A stretch of DNA of 64,000 nucleotides from contig NC_080571.1 in NCBI RefSeq assembly GCF_030247185.1, positions 15,407,631 to 15,471,630 of the forward strand, given 5' to 3'. The translations under genes and the position numbers were made by a program. Source of the stretch: Malaya genurostris (lineage: Eukaryota > Arthropoda > Insecta > Diptera > Culicidae). The notes below the pieces were generated by a model. The model did not search any database. It was not told the origin of the DNA and saw only the letters and a list, made by a program, of their open reading frames with translations. Positions 11,375-23,740 of this stretch are shown piece after piece. How positions within the stretch are numbered: the first letter of the stretch is position 1; every line of letters begins with the position of its first letter.

Positions 11375-12666
11375 ACAGTTCTGCTGAAAAGTTCGTATCG
11401 TTAAATAGAAACACACATTTTTTTGCCAAAATTCGTTTTTATTATTCAACATAATTGCCAATAGAGGCGATACAGCGATTATAGCGATCTTCCAACTTTT
11501 CGATACCATTTTTATAGTACGATTTGTCCTTTGCCTCGAAATAGGCCTCAGTTTCAGCGATTACCTCTTCATTGCTTCTAAATTTTTTACCAGCGAGCAT
11601 TCTCTTGAGGTCTGAGAACAGGAAAAAGTCACTGGGTGCCAAATCTGGAGAATACGGTGGATGAGGGAGCAATTCGAAGCCCAATTCGTTCAATTTCAGC
11701 ATGGTGTTCATCGACTTGTGACACGGTGCATTGTCTTGATGAAACAAAACTTTTTTCTTCTTCAAATGAGGCCGTTTGTTTAAATTTCGTCCTTCAAACG
11801 CTCTAATAACGCTATATAATAGTCACTGTTGATGGTTTTTCCCTTTTCAAGGTAGTCGATGAAAATTATACCATGCGAATCCCAAAATACAGACGCCATA
11901 ACCTTACCGGCCGATTGTTGAGTCTTTCCACACTTTGGGTTCGGTTCATCGCGCGCAGTCCACTCAGCTGACTGTCGATTGGACTCCGGAGTGAAGTGAT
12001 GGAGCCATGTTTCGCCCATTGTTATATATCGACGAAAAAAATCGGTTTTATTTCGATATAACAGATCCGAACACTGCTCAGAATCATCAATTCGTTGTTG
12101 TTTTTGATCGATTGTGAGCTCACGCGGCACCCATTTTGCACAAAGCTTTCTCATATCCAAATAATCGTGAATAATATGTCCAACACGTTCCTTTGATATC
12201 TTTAGGGTGTCAAATATCTCGATCAACTTCACTTTACGGTCATTGAAAATCATTTTGTGGGTTTTTTTCACGTTTTCATCGGTAACAGCCTCTTTTGGAC
12301 GTCCACTGCGTTCATCGTCTTCGGTGCTCATATGACCAGTACGAAATTTTGCAAACCACTTACGAATTGTTGCTTCGTCCGGTGCAGAGTCTGGATAACA
12401 CTCATCAAGCCATTTTTTGGTATCGGCGGCACTTTTTTTCATCAAAAAGTAGCGTTTCATCAACACACGAAATTCCTTTTTTTCCATTTTTTTCACAATA
12501 ACAAAAGTAGCTTCACTCAAAATGCAATATCTCACAAACTAATAATCAGACAGCTGTCAAATTTATACACGTATCTTTTGAAGGTTGCTACTAACTGAAA
12601 ATGGTATGGATTTAATTCTAGTGGCGCCCTCTCATAGAAACGATACGAACTTTTCAGCCGATCTGT
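11375..12666 (-). mobile_element. Himar1-like mariner, irritans subfamily, copy 1
   Basis: A 1292-bp element with 28-bp terminal inverted repeats (ACAGtTCtGCTGAAAAG... at 11375 and its complement ending at 12666; two mismatches), flanked by TA on both sides (11373-11374 and 12667-12668). Length and target site fit mariner. The empty site is visible in the same repeat family at 32255-32282, where 'ggaggTATAATGGTATAAGTG' runs without an insertion, so the insertion point is certain. The encoded protein resembles the Himar1 type of the irritans subfamily. A second copy is at 55702-56980. Confidence 0.93.
11442..12487 (-). pseudogene. Mariner transposase (DD34D), frameshifted
   Basis: The transposase of mariner copy 1 would cut and paste the element at TA sites in the nucleus. 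The chosen start is the ATG at 12487 (MEKKEFRVLM), which matches the usual irritans-type start; a longer upstream frame exists but has no family support. Visible motifs are the N-terminal helix-turn-helix region, ERSGRPKE, KWVPREL (linker), YITMGETWLHH, FHQDNAPCH and PYSPDLAPSDFF. The frame is broken once near 11766-11780, where copy 2 has an extra base in a T/A run, so the last third lies in a different frame. The first catalytic aspartate is replaced by glycine (TMGET instead of TMDET). The second and third aspartates are kept. The protein is therefore dead twice over: by a frameshift and by loss of an active-site residue. Confidence 0.92.
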
Positions 12667-12845
12667 TATAATGACATAAGTGACGTAAATGTCAAATCTC
12701 ATTTCTTGTATATGGATTAACCGATATCAAAAATTTTAGGCTTGTTCGGGACTGAAATTGGGCTAAGGATCGATTTCGTATACCAAACGACAAAAAGTTT
12801 TAGTATTGCTGATATGATCGTTAAAGTGACGTAATCCACCAATTT
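12667..12845 (+). repeat. GT-rich repeat family G, copy I (right part)
   Basis: Resumes with 'taatgacataagtgacgtaa', matching 'taatggtataagtgacgtaa' at 32267-32286. It continues for about 180 bp before similarity fades. Confidence 0.6.
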
Positions 12846-13254
12846 TTTTTATCCGTATAAATATTTCTGATAGTGACCTATGATCACGTTCGAATGTATT
12901 ATTGTAGATACTTTTGGTCAGAGAAATGTTTCCAAATATATATGCGATGCTGGACGAATCCTTTGAAAACTGTTAGTAGTATTTTACTAATTTCTTGAAA
13001 AGTAAGAGTGTTGTATGTTTTTCTCAAAATTTTCGGATTCTTTAGAAATTGTTATGAAAATTTTTTGAATAGTTGATAAAAATTTTAAATACGGCAATCT
13101 ATTGTTTGACAAACTTACAACTTTTGGAAGAGATTCTCAAACTGTAGAAAAAGATTCTACTGAGAATTTTTTGAAAAGTTTTTGCAAATCAAAGTCTCAT
13201 GAAGATTCTTTCTAGGAAGAATCCGTAGCCTATGAATCTCTTGAGCAGGGCCGG
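12846..13254. other. AT-rich DNA, nothing recognised
   Basis: Contains repeated short words such as 'ttgaaaa' and 'agattct', with no coding or inverted-repeat signal. Confidence 0.35.
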
Positions 13255-13565
13255 GAAAATTAAGATAACAAATGGTCAAATCGAGATCACTGCCGAAGAA
13301 GATCGCTTATGATCTTTTCCAATAAAAATCACTACTGATCTGATCTTATTAAGATCAGTGATCTTTAAATCACATCGATCAAAATTGGCGCTGATATTCC
13401 GTCACACAAAATCGGTAGTTATTTTGAGCTAAAATGATTCTTGATTCATGTCAGATCAATCATTAGATGATTCGATCAGCTTTGATCTTGGCGGAGGAAA
13501 ATTACATATGATCAAGATCAGACATGAGTGGCGATTGATTTACGTCTGAAATCGTTGATCCCCCG
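13255..13565. repeat. GATC-dense tract
   Basis: I count about 14 GATC words in roughly 290 bp, often inside TGATCTT, AAGATCA or TCGATCA. About one is expected by chance. The tract has no fixed unit length. Confidence 0.75.
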
Positions 13566-13890
13566 ATGAGGGGTGTGAAAATTAGTGACAACAGTAATCC
13601 TACAGGAATTTATAGCTAGGATAACACGCGTTAATTTGACAGCATTCACTACGCAATGCAAAATCAGTAAAAAATATTTCACACCACATAGTGGTTATAG
13701 TGACAAAAAACTTTGTTTTACTACCAGCTGGATGCTGATGATGGTGTTCATGCACCCAATAAAACGCTATTTGACATGAATTTGATTTATAGCAGTAACA
13801 GGAGCGCAGGGTTTGGCAGTTAGAAAGATACAGCAGGCGCTGCATTTGGACGGCGCGTTTGGGTTGGCGTAGAAAAATTCTGCACTCTAT
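13566..13890. other. Non-coding segment between GATC tract and microsatellite
   Basis: More balanced composition from 13700 to 13880, with no motif of any known family. The frames through it are artefacts. Confidence 0.35.
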
Positions 13891-14083
<193 letters not shown>

Positions 14084-15279
14084 GATCACAGCATATACGT
14101 TAATGTAATTTGCTGGTTTTTACTAATAGTACTCCGCCAACATGGTATTGCTGACTAAATTTCAAATACAACACGAGCTGTCCCATAGCATGAACGGATT
14201 GAAAAATGATAGTACTATGTTGCTAATAAATCAATTTTCGATATCCAATTTTAAACAAATGTTAAACAAAAAGGTATACCCATGATCAGACGTTAAAATG
14301 AACTCAAACAAATTAAGAATAATTGAGAAATTGTTATTTTGTAAGATTGTAAGATCTTAGATTATCTGTATGCTAATGGCGCAATTTGGTTTGTTTGCAT
14401 TTCTCGACTAAAAAATAGATTCGATACGAAATTATATCGTATATAGTCAATGAGCAAACCCAAATATTGTTAATAAATGTTCATTCTATTTGAAAATTAT
14501 GGAGAGAACAAACTTGTCACCTTATCCTACTTCTAGTAAAGTAGCTTTGATTTTTCTCTATAGTTGTATCGAGTGCAATTAAAACCAAACACTGATAACA
14601 GACTTTCGTGCCGGCTTAGTTCTAATCTTAGTTCTAATAAATCTTGGAGAAATCTTGTAAGCTACTTCGCATAACATCCAGAAAAACTTCTTAGAACTAT
14701 TAGAAACGGATCTCTGAGATTCTTGGAACAGTTCGAAAGTTTGAAAACTAATGCAACTACCAAAAAATTATTGAAAGATTTTCATAGATAAATTTTCGTG
14801 GTATATTTTCTGTGAACATTCACAAAAATATACCTTTGGCCTGGGGGTGTTTCTCGCGGACCCACGTAGAATCGTCATCTGGAAGACACTCGTATTATAT
14901 TCAATCCACCGACCATTGCCGATCGCCAACTGCAGGCTGAATTTGCCAGAATCGACCATTGCGACCGGAATACGTCACTACCCTAATGATAATACCGTAG
15001 TTTTAGGTTAGTCGTTAATCAAGATTAGAAAATACCCTTGGCATCTTAGAGCTTTAGCAGTGTGCCTTTAAATATATTATTATTGAAAAAAAAATATACC
15101 TCGAATTGTCTCTCAACTCGTTTCAAAATATACTCAATACTTATCATGGATGAGAAAATAAATCACCATGTATGTTACCCAAAATCTGTTGATTTTTGTT
15201 GACTGGACTCCAAAACCGAAGCATCGCTTAAATTAAACCCAGCTTCCACAAAAACCTCTCTAATTGAGCAGTACTCTGA
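14084..15279. other. AT-rich DNA, no gene recognised
   Basis: Short words 'ttagttctaat' and 'tcttggaa' recur between 14600 and 14760. A balanced patch at 14830-15000 shows no domain. No transposon ends were seen. Confidence 0.35.
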
Positions 15280-17060
15280 CGATAGATCGAACAAAGCCTA
15301 CCGTGCCGCATTGGAAGATTGCGATAACCAAAAAAAAAACAAAGCAGAGTCAGCCAAAGCATAGCCTTCCAAGTTCCGAACTTAATTCGCAGGCGCTGAT
15401 GATAGGAATCTTCCACAACATTGTTCGCCACAGCCACCGCCCGTCGTCTGCCAGCCTAGCCTTGGTACACACACTTGTTCGACTGCCGTCTTCGTCCTGC
15501 TTCGTTCCTGCGTTCCCTCGGGGGGCCGATGCAAGGGAAGTACAGCGACATCATGTGCCGTTGTTTGTTCTGCAGTCAGCGACGTACCGCGAAAACCGAT
15601 CGCACTGATTATAGAGGGCCCCCTCCTTTCAAGTGGACAATAACATACAAGGCCGACGCCAAACAGAGCAGAAAAAAAATCTGAATTGGAAATTTAAACT
15701 TATTATAAAAAGAATTTCCTCCTGCTAGGCGAAACGTCAGGAGGGGGCGGGGGATTCGATGGAACCGGGGAGATAAAATTATTGTTCACCCTCGGTTCCC
15801 ATGACATACGGGTTGTTGATAATTTCTCGTTGGTAGCTTTTTGTTTTTTTTTTCTTAAAATTATTTCTTTGCTCGCTTCCTGGCCATCCTTTAGGTTAAC
15901 AAGCTCGCCAAACTAAAAGGATAACATGTTATCGCTTATTATTATATTTAAACGAGGTAGTCACAAAATTGCGTAGACTCCGTCTGGGGATAAAAAACAA
16001 AAAACGGGTAAGGAATAAAATTTCGCCAAATTATCTACATTATCGGAGCAAAAGTAGACTCTGACCGGCCGTGGTAAGATCCGCGACCCTGCTTCATAAT
16101 AAAATTATTACCAAATGTCGGACCAAATCGCCGAAGGGATATCGACGAAACAAGCCATAAACCTTGGTAATGTTCTTGTTTGTACCCCGTTTCCGCTTGC
16201 TCCAGAACCCTGGTTTCCGCAGCCGTGCCGACGTCCGACGAAGCGAGGTCACTTCTCATCACCGAACAACCTTTTTTTCATACAATTTTAATGACTTAAT
16301 AAAATTTTATATTTATTTTCAATTTCTTTTCCATTATTCGCACTGCATAAACATTGCGCCTTGGTCGCTTAATCATTCGACGATCCGATAGGACCCGGTG
16401 GAAGCAGGTAATTGTCGATCATTATGCCATGATCGGGATTTCAAATTGGTTCGGTTGAACTCGTGCTCCGCGGAACAATTCCATTTCGGACCCATTAACA
16501 TCCGTGTTTGCAAAGGTCAGTTCGGAACCGGGGTGGACAGTTGAATCAATTTCGCCGACCATCGACCTTTCGATCGAACGAAAGAGAAAAAAAAAACAAA
16601 CAGCAAAACAGAAAATCTTCACTGGGTGGTCCTGCAATATATGCAAGCTGAGCCTCTGTCGAAATCCCATTCGGCACCAGGTCCGAAAGCGTCGGGCTCC
16701 CACTGTAGAACTCGGTAGAACTGTCACCATGACAAATCGAACCGGCGATAATTTTATCGACCCCTCTACTCTCTTTGCCGAACCCTTTTTTTGTTTTGTT
16801 TTTTTTTCTTTCACTCGCGATCATATTTTGTCGATTTCGAGCTACTGGTTTGCAGCTACCAACGTCGGCGCCTACTACTGCTGCTGCTGTTCGCGGTCGA
16901 ATATTTGTCAAATGCATTGTTAAAATGTCATCAACAACGGTGTACTTGGTTTCGCTCCCCCCCGATTGGAGATTGGAGAGTCTCGGGCCTCACAAGACCC
17001 GATCCCAGCTCCCTGTTAGCACATGATCGATGAAGGCCATTAGCGGATTAAGAATGTTGA
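15280..17060. other. GC-richer unique island, likely non-coding
   Basis: Visibly less AT-rich than its surroundings and free of transposon motifs. Several frames over 100 codons occur on both strands at 16420-17030, but they overlap one another and have no recognisable composition. Candidate intron or regulatory sequence of a host gene; no proof in the window. Confidence 0.4.
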
Positions 17061-17499
17061 TTTTATGCTAAAATGATCGAAAAACCAACTACAAAAGCGA
17101 ATGTGCGGTTCGGTTCCAACTTGAGATGACGGGGACGGCATGCAAGCTTATGATTGATGATTTTTAGTAAGGTGCGTAACATTGGTTTTTCACAATGAAC
17201 ATAAGGAGTTGAATTTGTAATGATAAATCTTATACTTTCATGTCCAATACGACTTAATTTTTCGATAGGGATACAAAAGAAGATAAAGAAAAACCAGAAC
17301 AACCAAAACAATAGAAGAAGCTAGAAGAACCAGAGAAACTAGGAGAATCAGTAGAATTAAAAGTACCAGAAGAAACCCGTAAACCTTGAAAAGCAGAAAG
17401 AACAAAATAACCAGGAGAACCGAAAGAACCTAACGAACTAGAAGAAACATAATATTTGAAAAAAAAAAACAGAACATTCAAAAAAACCAGATGAACTAA

Positions 17500-17722
17500 A
17501 GAGTTATTTTTTGCTGGTATCTTTTTGGCAACACTGTCTTATGTCATTGTCAAACTCGTTCAGTTTGGTCTATAATTTAATCATGAATTGACTTGGAAGA
17601 ATTGGACATGCTTGACATGTGGTTTCAACAAGACGGTGCCACATCCCACACGGCACGCGAAACAATGACCAAATTGAGAACTGCCTTCGGTGAACAGTTT
17701 ATCTCACGTTTTGGGCCCAACA
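17500..17722 (+). pseudogene. Mariner-like transposase fragment inside the array
   Basis: Codons from 17593 give MWFQQDGATSHTARETM and then FGEQFISRFGPN. This matches the second catalytic aspartate block of insect IS630/Tc1/mariner transposases (the QQDGA-H pattern, DDE_3 type), a lineage different from the two Himar1-like copies. Only about 43 residues survive. The first aspartate and the final acidic residue are missing. The upstream 90 bp ('tttggcaacactg', not purine-rich) probably belong to the same fragment. Array sequence abuts on both sides, so the fragment was either inserted into the array or overgrown by it. Confidence 0.7.
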
Positions 17723-20700
17723 GAAGAATCAAAAGAATCAGAAAAAACAGACGAATCAAAAGAACCAAAAAAGAATGAAACAGAAGAACCAGGAGAGTCA
17801 TAATAACCTAAAGAAAAAAAACCAACAACAGTAGAAAAATATAAACAAATAAACCAGGTTCGGCAAAGAACCAAAAGAACGAGGAGAACCATAAAATCAG
17901 AAAAAGAAACATAAAAAAAATAGAAGGTCCAAAAGAATCTGGAGACCTGAAAGAATTTTAACAGCTAGAAGATCTAAAAAAACAGAAGAATCAGAAGAAA
18001 CCGAGCAATTAGAAGAAACAGATGAAACAGAAAAAAATCTGCAGAACCGCAAAAAATCTGAAAACCCCGAATACAAAACAACAAATGGAACAGAAGAACC
18101 AGGAGAGTAAAGAGACGAACCAAACGAACCGAATGAACAAGAAATCCCTAAAGAACCAGAAGAATCAATGGAACCTGACGAGTGAAAAGAACCAGATGAA
18201 ACGAAAGAATCCAAAGATTGAAGAGAATCACAAAACCCAGAAAAATAAAAACAAACCAGAAAACCCCTTGAACCCAAAAGAACTAGAAGAAAACAAAAGA
18301 ACCGAAAAAACAGCCAGAAGAAATAATACAAGCCGAGAAACTAGAAGAATCAGAATTAAAAATAAAAACAGAAGAACCAGCAGAATCATAAAAAAATTGA
18401 AAGCCTAGATAAAAAAGAAATAAAACAAAAGAACCAGGAGATCCAAGCGATGGACCAAATGAATGAGAAACCCCTAAAGAGGCAGATAATACAAAGGAAC
18501 CAGAAGAATCAAAGAAACCTGACGAACTAAAAGAACCAGATGAACCGAAAAGGAAAAGCATAAAACCCAGAAAAATGAGAACAAACCAGAAAACCCCTTG
18601 AATACAAAAGAATCAGAAGAAAACAGAAGAATTAAAAAAAATTGAGCAACCAAAAGATATAAAAACCAGAAGATATAAAGAAGCAGGAATAACAGAACAA
18701 TTAAAAGATCCAGAAGAACTATAAAAGCCTAAGGAACCAGACGAAACCAAAGAACCAGGAGAAACAGAAGGACTACCAAAACCAGCATAAAACAGCAAAA
18801 CCAGGATATAAAAACGATTAAAACATAAGAACGAGAACCAACAAAATCAAAAGAACCAAAGGAATAAAACGAAGAAAAAAAACAGAAAACCAGATGAAAC
18901 AGAAAACATACGAAGAAGAAAAACAAAAGTACCACAAAAAGAAGGAACATCGAAAGAACCAGAAGAATCAGAAAAACCCAAATAATCAGAAGAAACAAAT
19001 GAATCAGTAAAACCAGAAAAACATGGAAAACTGAAAGAATAATAAGAAACAAAGAGCCAGATTAACTAAAGAAAAAAAGCAAAAAGAACCCGAAAAATAA
19101 GCATAATCATTAGAAATAGAAGAACCTACAGAACCAAAAAAATCTGAAGAGCCTGCAGAACCAAAAAAAGGAATTCAGATCCCAAAAAGACGAAAGAAAC
19201 CGGAACCCGATGAAAACTAAGAAAAAACAAGAGAACCAGGAATACTGGAACAACCATACAAATCAGATGAAGCACCAGAGCGAACAGAAACAAACCACCA
19301 AAACAACCAGAAGAACTACAGAATTAAGGAAACCCAAAATAATCAGAAAAATCAGAAGACTTGGCAGTGGCAAAAGAAATAAAAGAAGCAGAAAGAGCGA
19401 AAGACCCTGGAAAACTCAAAGCAAACCATCGAAAAAGTCTGGAAAACCAAAAGAATCAGAAGAACTCAAAGAACAAGTCCCAACAAAAGCAAAAAATCCA
19501 AATAATCAGGAAAAAAGACCAAGAAAACAAGATGAAACCAAAAACATAAGAAAACGATGAACCAGAAGATCCACAAAAAGAAGGAACATCAAAAGAAACA
19601 GAAGAAACAGAAAAACTAAAATAATCAGAAGAGAAAGATAAATCAGGAAAACTATAGGTATGAGAAGAGTTAGAAAAAAACATGGGAAACTAAAAGAATA
19701 AGAAGAAACAAAAAAACAGGTGAACTAGAGAAACAACAAGAACCAAAAAACCAAGAATAACCATAAGAAATAAAAGAACCAACAAAACCAAAAAAAAAAA
19801 ACTGGAATACCAGGAGATAAAAAAATAAAAGAAACAGTTACACAATGAAAAATTAAAGAAACCAGATGAACCAGGAACACCGGAACAAACTCAAAAATCA
19901 ATGGAAACATCAGAACCAACCGAAACAAACCATCAAAAGGATCATGAAACCAGAAGAACCAAAAGAACGATAATCAGAAAAGCAGAAAGTATGATAATAA
20001 CCCAACAAACCAGAAGTATCTGGTAAACTAAAAGAATCTGAGGAAACAAAACAACAAGAAGAGCTACAGAAACAAGAAGAACTAAGAAAACCCGAATAAT
20101 CAGAAAAATCAGAAGAATTAGCAGTGCCAGAAGAAACATAAGAACCAGGAAAACGAATAAGAAGCAAAGAAGTACCTCAAGTACTATTTTTCTTCAGAAT
20201 ATCTACGGAAAAAAGAAGAACTAAGAAAACCAGAGTAATTAGCAATATTGGAAGAATTAGCAGTGGAAGAAGAAACAAAAGAACCTGAAAAAGCGATAGA
20301 ACCTGGAAAATTAAAAACCAACAAAACCAAAGAATCTGTCAAACCCAAAGTTGCAAAAAAAAATAACCCAAGATAGACCAACAGGACGGAAAAACCAAAA
20401 GAATCAGATGAACTAAAAATCCAATAGAGTCAAAAGAAATAGAAGAACCATACAAATAGATGAACTAGAAGAAATATAAGAAAAAAAAGAGAAACCACAT
20501 AAATCAGTGGAGTTAATAAAAATAAAAACAAAACCAAAAGAAGCAAAACAATCAAAAGAATCAGAAACTCAGAGAAATAAAAAAAAATCCATTACACCCA
20601 AAGGAATAAAAAAAAAAAACAAAATCTGCGGAAAACCGGAAGAACATAAGAACAAATATTAAACCACAAGAATCAAAAAAATAATAGAAGTAGAAAAAAC

Positions 20701-21502
20701 ATCTATGATCTGAATGTACTAAAAATTCAAAAGCGCCAGAAGAACTAAAACTAACAGAAAAACAAAAAAAAAACATTTTATTTTGAAGAACCCACAAAAA
20801 ACAGAATAAGAAAAATTAAGAGTATCTGAAGAGGCAAAAGCTTCAAAAAAACAAGAAGAATTAAAATAACCAAAACACAACCAGAAGAAAGAAACAAAAA
20901 AGAGAAAACCGAAAAATGGGACGTGATGTGAGTGAACAAAAAATGAAAGAATTAACCAGAAAGCAAAATACCGAGCTGACGAGATGATAAAAACACAGTA
21001 TTACGAATTGAAAAACGAATGAAAGCACGAAAAGATGTAACAAAACTAGCAGAACGAAATAGTGAACATAACGAAAGAACAAAAGAACAAGAATAATCAG
21101 ATGAATTAATAGAGCCATCAGAAACAAACCAACAGAAGGTACGAATAAATCAGGAGAACTGAAAATCGAGAACCAGAACTACCAAAATAACCAGACAAAC
21201 ACAGAAACGAAAAGAACCAGATGAGCGAGAGCCAGAAAAAAGAGGACCTCAAGGGCAAACAAAATTAAAAGGACCAGAAGAAACAGAAAAACTAAAAGAA
21301 TAAGAAGAGACAGAGGAACCAGAAAGAAACAAAAGTATGAGAAGAACCAAAAAACAGAAATATTCGGAAACCCAAAACAATCTTAGGAAACACAACAACG
21401 AGAAGAATTACAGAAAAAAGAAGAGCCAGGAAAAAAAAGATTGGAAACTAAAAGCATAAGAAGAAACAAAATGCCAGATGAACTTGAGAAACTAGAAGAA
21501 CC

Positions 21503-21570
21503 TTTACCCGGTGGACGACCGTAACTTGATTGAAGCCCTGTATAAATAAATGAATATAAACATAAACATA
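21503..21570. other. Non-array patch inside the array
   Basis: A 65-70 nt segment with normal base mix (cctttacccggtggacgacc ... ) interrupts the A/G-rich sequence. Its origin is unknown; it could be an insertion or an original seed sequence. Confidence 0.55.
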
Positions 21571-23159
21571 AGTACAACCAAAAAAATAAGAATAACCATT
21601 AGAAAAAGATGAGCCTACCAATCCAAAAATAAACTGAAATACCAGGAAAAATAATATCTTCAGATTCCCAAAAATCCAAACAAACAGAAACACAATGAAA
21701 ACAAACCACCAGAAGGCACAAAGAAACCAAGAGAATCAAAAGAACGATAATCAGAAAAACCAAAAGTAAAATAATAACCAAACAAACCAAAGGTACCTGA
21801 AAAACTTAAAGAATCTGAAAAAACAAAAAAAATTCAGAGGAACTACAAGAACGGAAAGAATCAAGAAAACCAGAATAATCAGGAAAATCAAAAAAATTTG
21901 GACTTCCAGAAGAAACAAAAGAACCAGAAAAAGCGAAAGAACCTATAAAATTAAAAACCAAAAAATCAGGAAAACCAAAGAATTAAAAGAACTCAAAAAA
22001 CAAGTCTCAACAAAGCCGAAAGAACAAAAATAATAGAAAAAATAGAACCAAAAACCCAGATGGAACAGAAAACATAAGAAAAAGAAGAACCAGAAAAACG
22101 AGGAAGAAGAAAAAATGTTCCACAAGAAACGGGAGAATCAAAAGAACCAGAAGAAACAGAAAAACTTAAATAATCAGAAGAGAAAGATGAATCAGGAAAA
22201 CTATAGGCATAAGAAAAACCAGAAAAAAACAGAAAAGCATGCGAAACTAAAGGAATAAAAAGAAACAAACCAGTTGGACTAGAGGAACAAGAAGAACAAA
22301 AAAAAACAAGAATAACCATAAGAAACAAAAGAACCAACGCAACCAAAATAAATCTGAAACACCAGGAGATAAAAAATATATTCAATTATTAAAAAAGTCA
22401 AAACTATACTAACACTATAAAAACTAAAGAAACCAGAAGAACCAGGAACACCGGAATAACCAGAAAAATCAGTTGAAATGCCAGAACCAGCAGAAACAAA
22501 GAAACAAGAAAAACAAAAAAAAACGATAATCAGATATACCAAAAGTATGACAATAACCAAACAAATCAGAAGTATCTGGAAAACTAAAAAAGTCTGAGGA
22601 AACAAAACAACCACATGAACCACAGAAACAAGAAGAACTTAGAAAACCAGAATAATCAGAGAAATCAGAATGATTAGCTGAAAAAAAAAACGAAAGAGCC
22701 TGGAAAGCTATAAACCAAACAATCAGAAAAACCTGGAAAACCAAACGAATCCGAAGAACCCAAAATCAGAAGAATCAAAAGAACCAGCCAAAACAAAAGA
22801 ATCGGGAGATCGGGAAAAAATCCGACGAACCAGAAATATCATATAAACTAGAAGAACAAATAAAATCAGATGAACTAGAAGAACTAAAAATCCAAAAGAA
22901 TCAGTAAAATGAGTGAAGCCACAAATAGCAACACAAGAGTGCCCAAGATTTAAAAAAACAAAAACAATCAGAAGAAGTATAAATCCAACAGAGCCGAAAA
23001 AAATAGAAGAACCATACAAATAGAAGAACTAAAAGAATAAAAAACAAAAGAAAACATAAGAATAAACAGAAAAACAAAAAGAAACAAACAATCAGGAGAA
23101 TTACAAAACCCAGAAAAATTAAGATGGCCATGACACCCATAGGAAGAAACAAAATAAAC

Positions 23160-23740
23160 GGAAAACCAAGACAAAAGAATACTAAAAGTTCAAAAGAACC
23201 TAGAAGAAAGGTAAAACCACACGAATCAAAAAAATCAATAGAAATAGAAGAAACATAAGAAAATGACGAATCAAAATAATCCAAATGCACTAAAAATTCA
23301 AAAGAGCCAGAAGAACTGAAAATAAAAAAAGAACCAGAAAAATCATTTTATTTTAAAGAACCCGGAAAACAAAAAAATTGTATAAACCACAAGTATCGAA
23401 AGAACCAAACGAATCTGAAGAGCCAAATAATCAGAAAAATCAAAATCCGAAAACCGAAACAAAAGAATACTAAAAGTTCAAAAGAACCAGAAGAAAGGTA
23501 AAACCACACGAATTAGAAAAATCAATAGAAATAAAAGAAACATAAGAAAATTATGAATCAAAAAAATCTGTGATCCAAATGCACTAAAAATTCAAAAGAG
23601 CCAGAAGAATTGAAAATAAACCAGAAAAATCATTTTATTTTAAAGAAACCGAGAAAACAAAAAAAATAATGTATAAACCACCAGTATTGAAAGAACCAAA
23701 CGAATCTGAAGAGCCAAATAATCAGAAAAATCAAAAGAAC
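23160..23740 (+). repeat. Direct duplication of ~290 bp within the array
   Basis: 23160-23450 and 23451-23740 are adjacent copies with about 90% identity. They share 'aaaagaatactaaaagttca', the 'ggtaaaaccacacgaat' segment and the 'aaaaatcattttattttaaa' segment in the same order. This is a recent event on top of the older 9-mer background. Confidence 0.85.

Noticed and set aside
12257..12598. Plus-strand frames over mariner copy 1, and the equivalent at 56585-56895
   Set aside because: Shadows of the transposase on the minus strand.
16422..17033. Several overlapping frames of 80-139 codons on both strands
   Set aside because: Mutually overlapping, low stop density due to composition, no recognisable domain.
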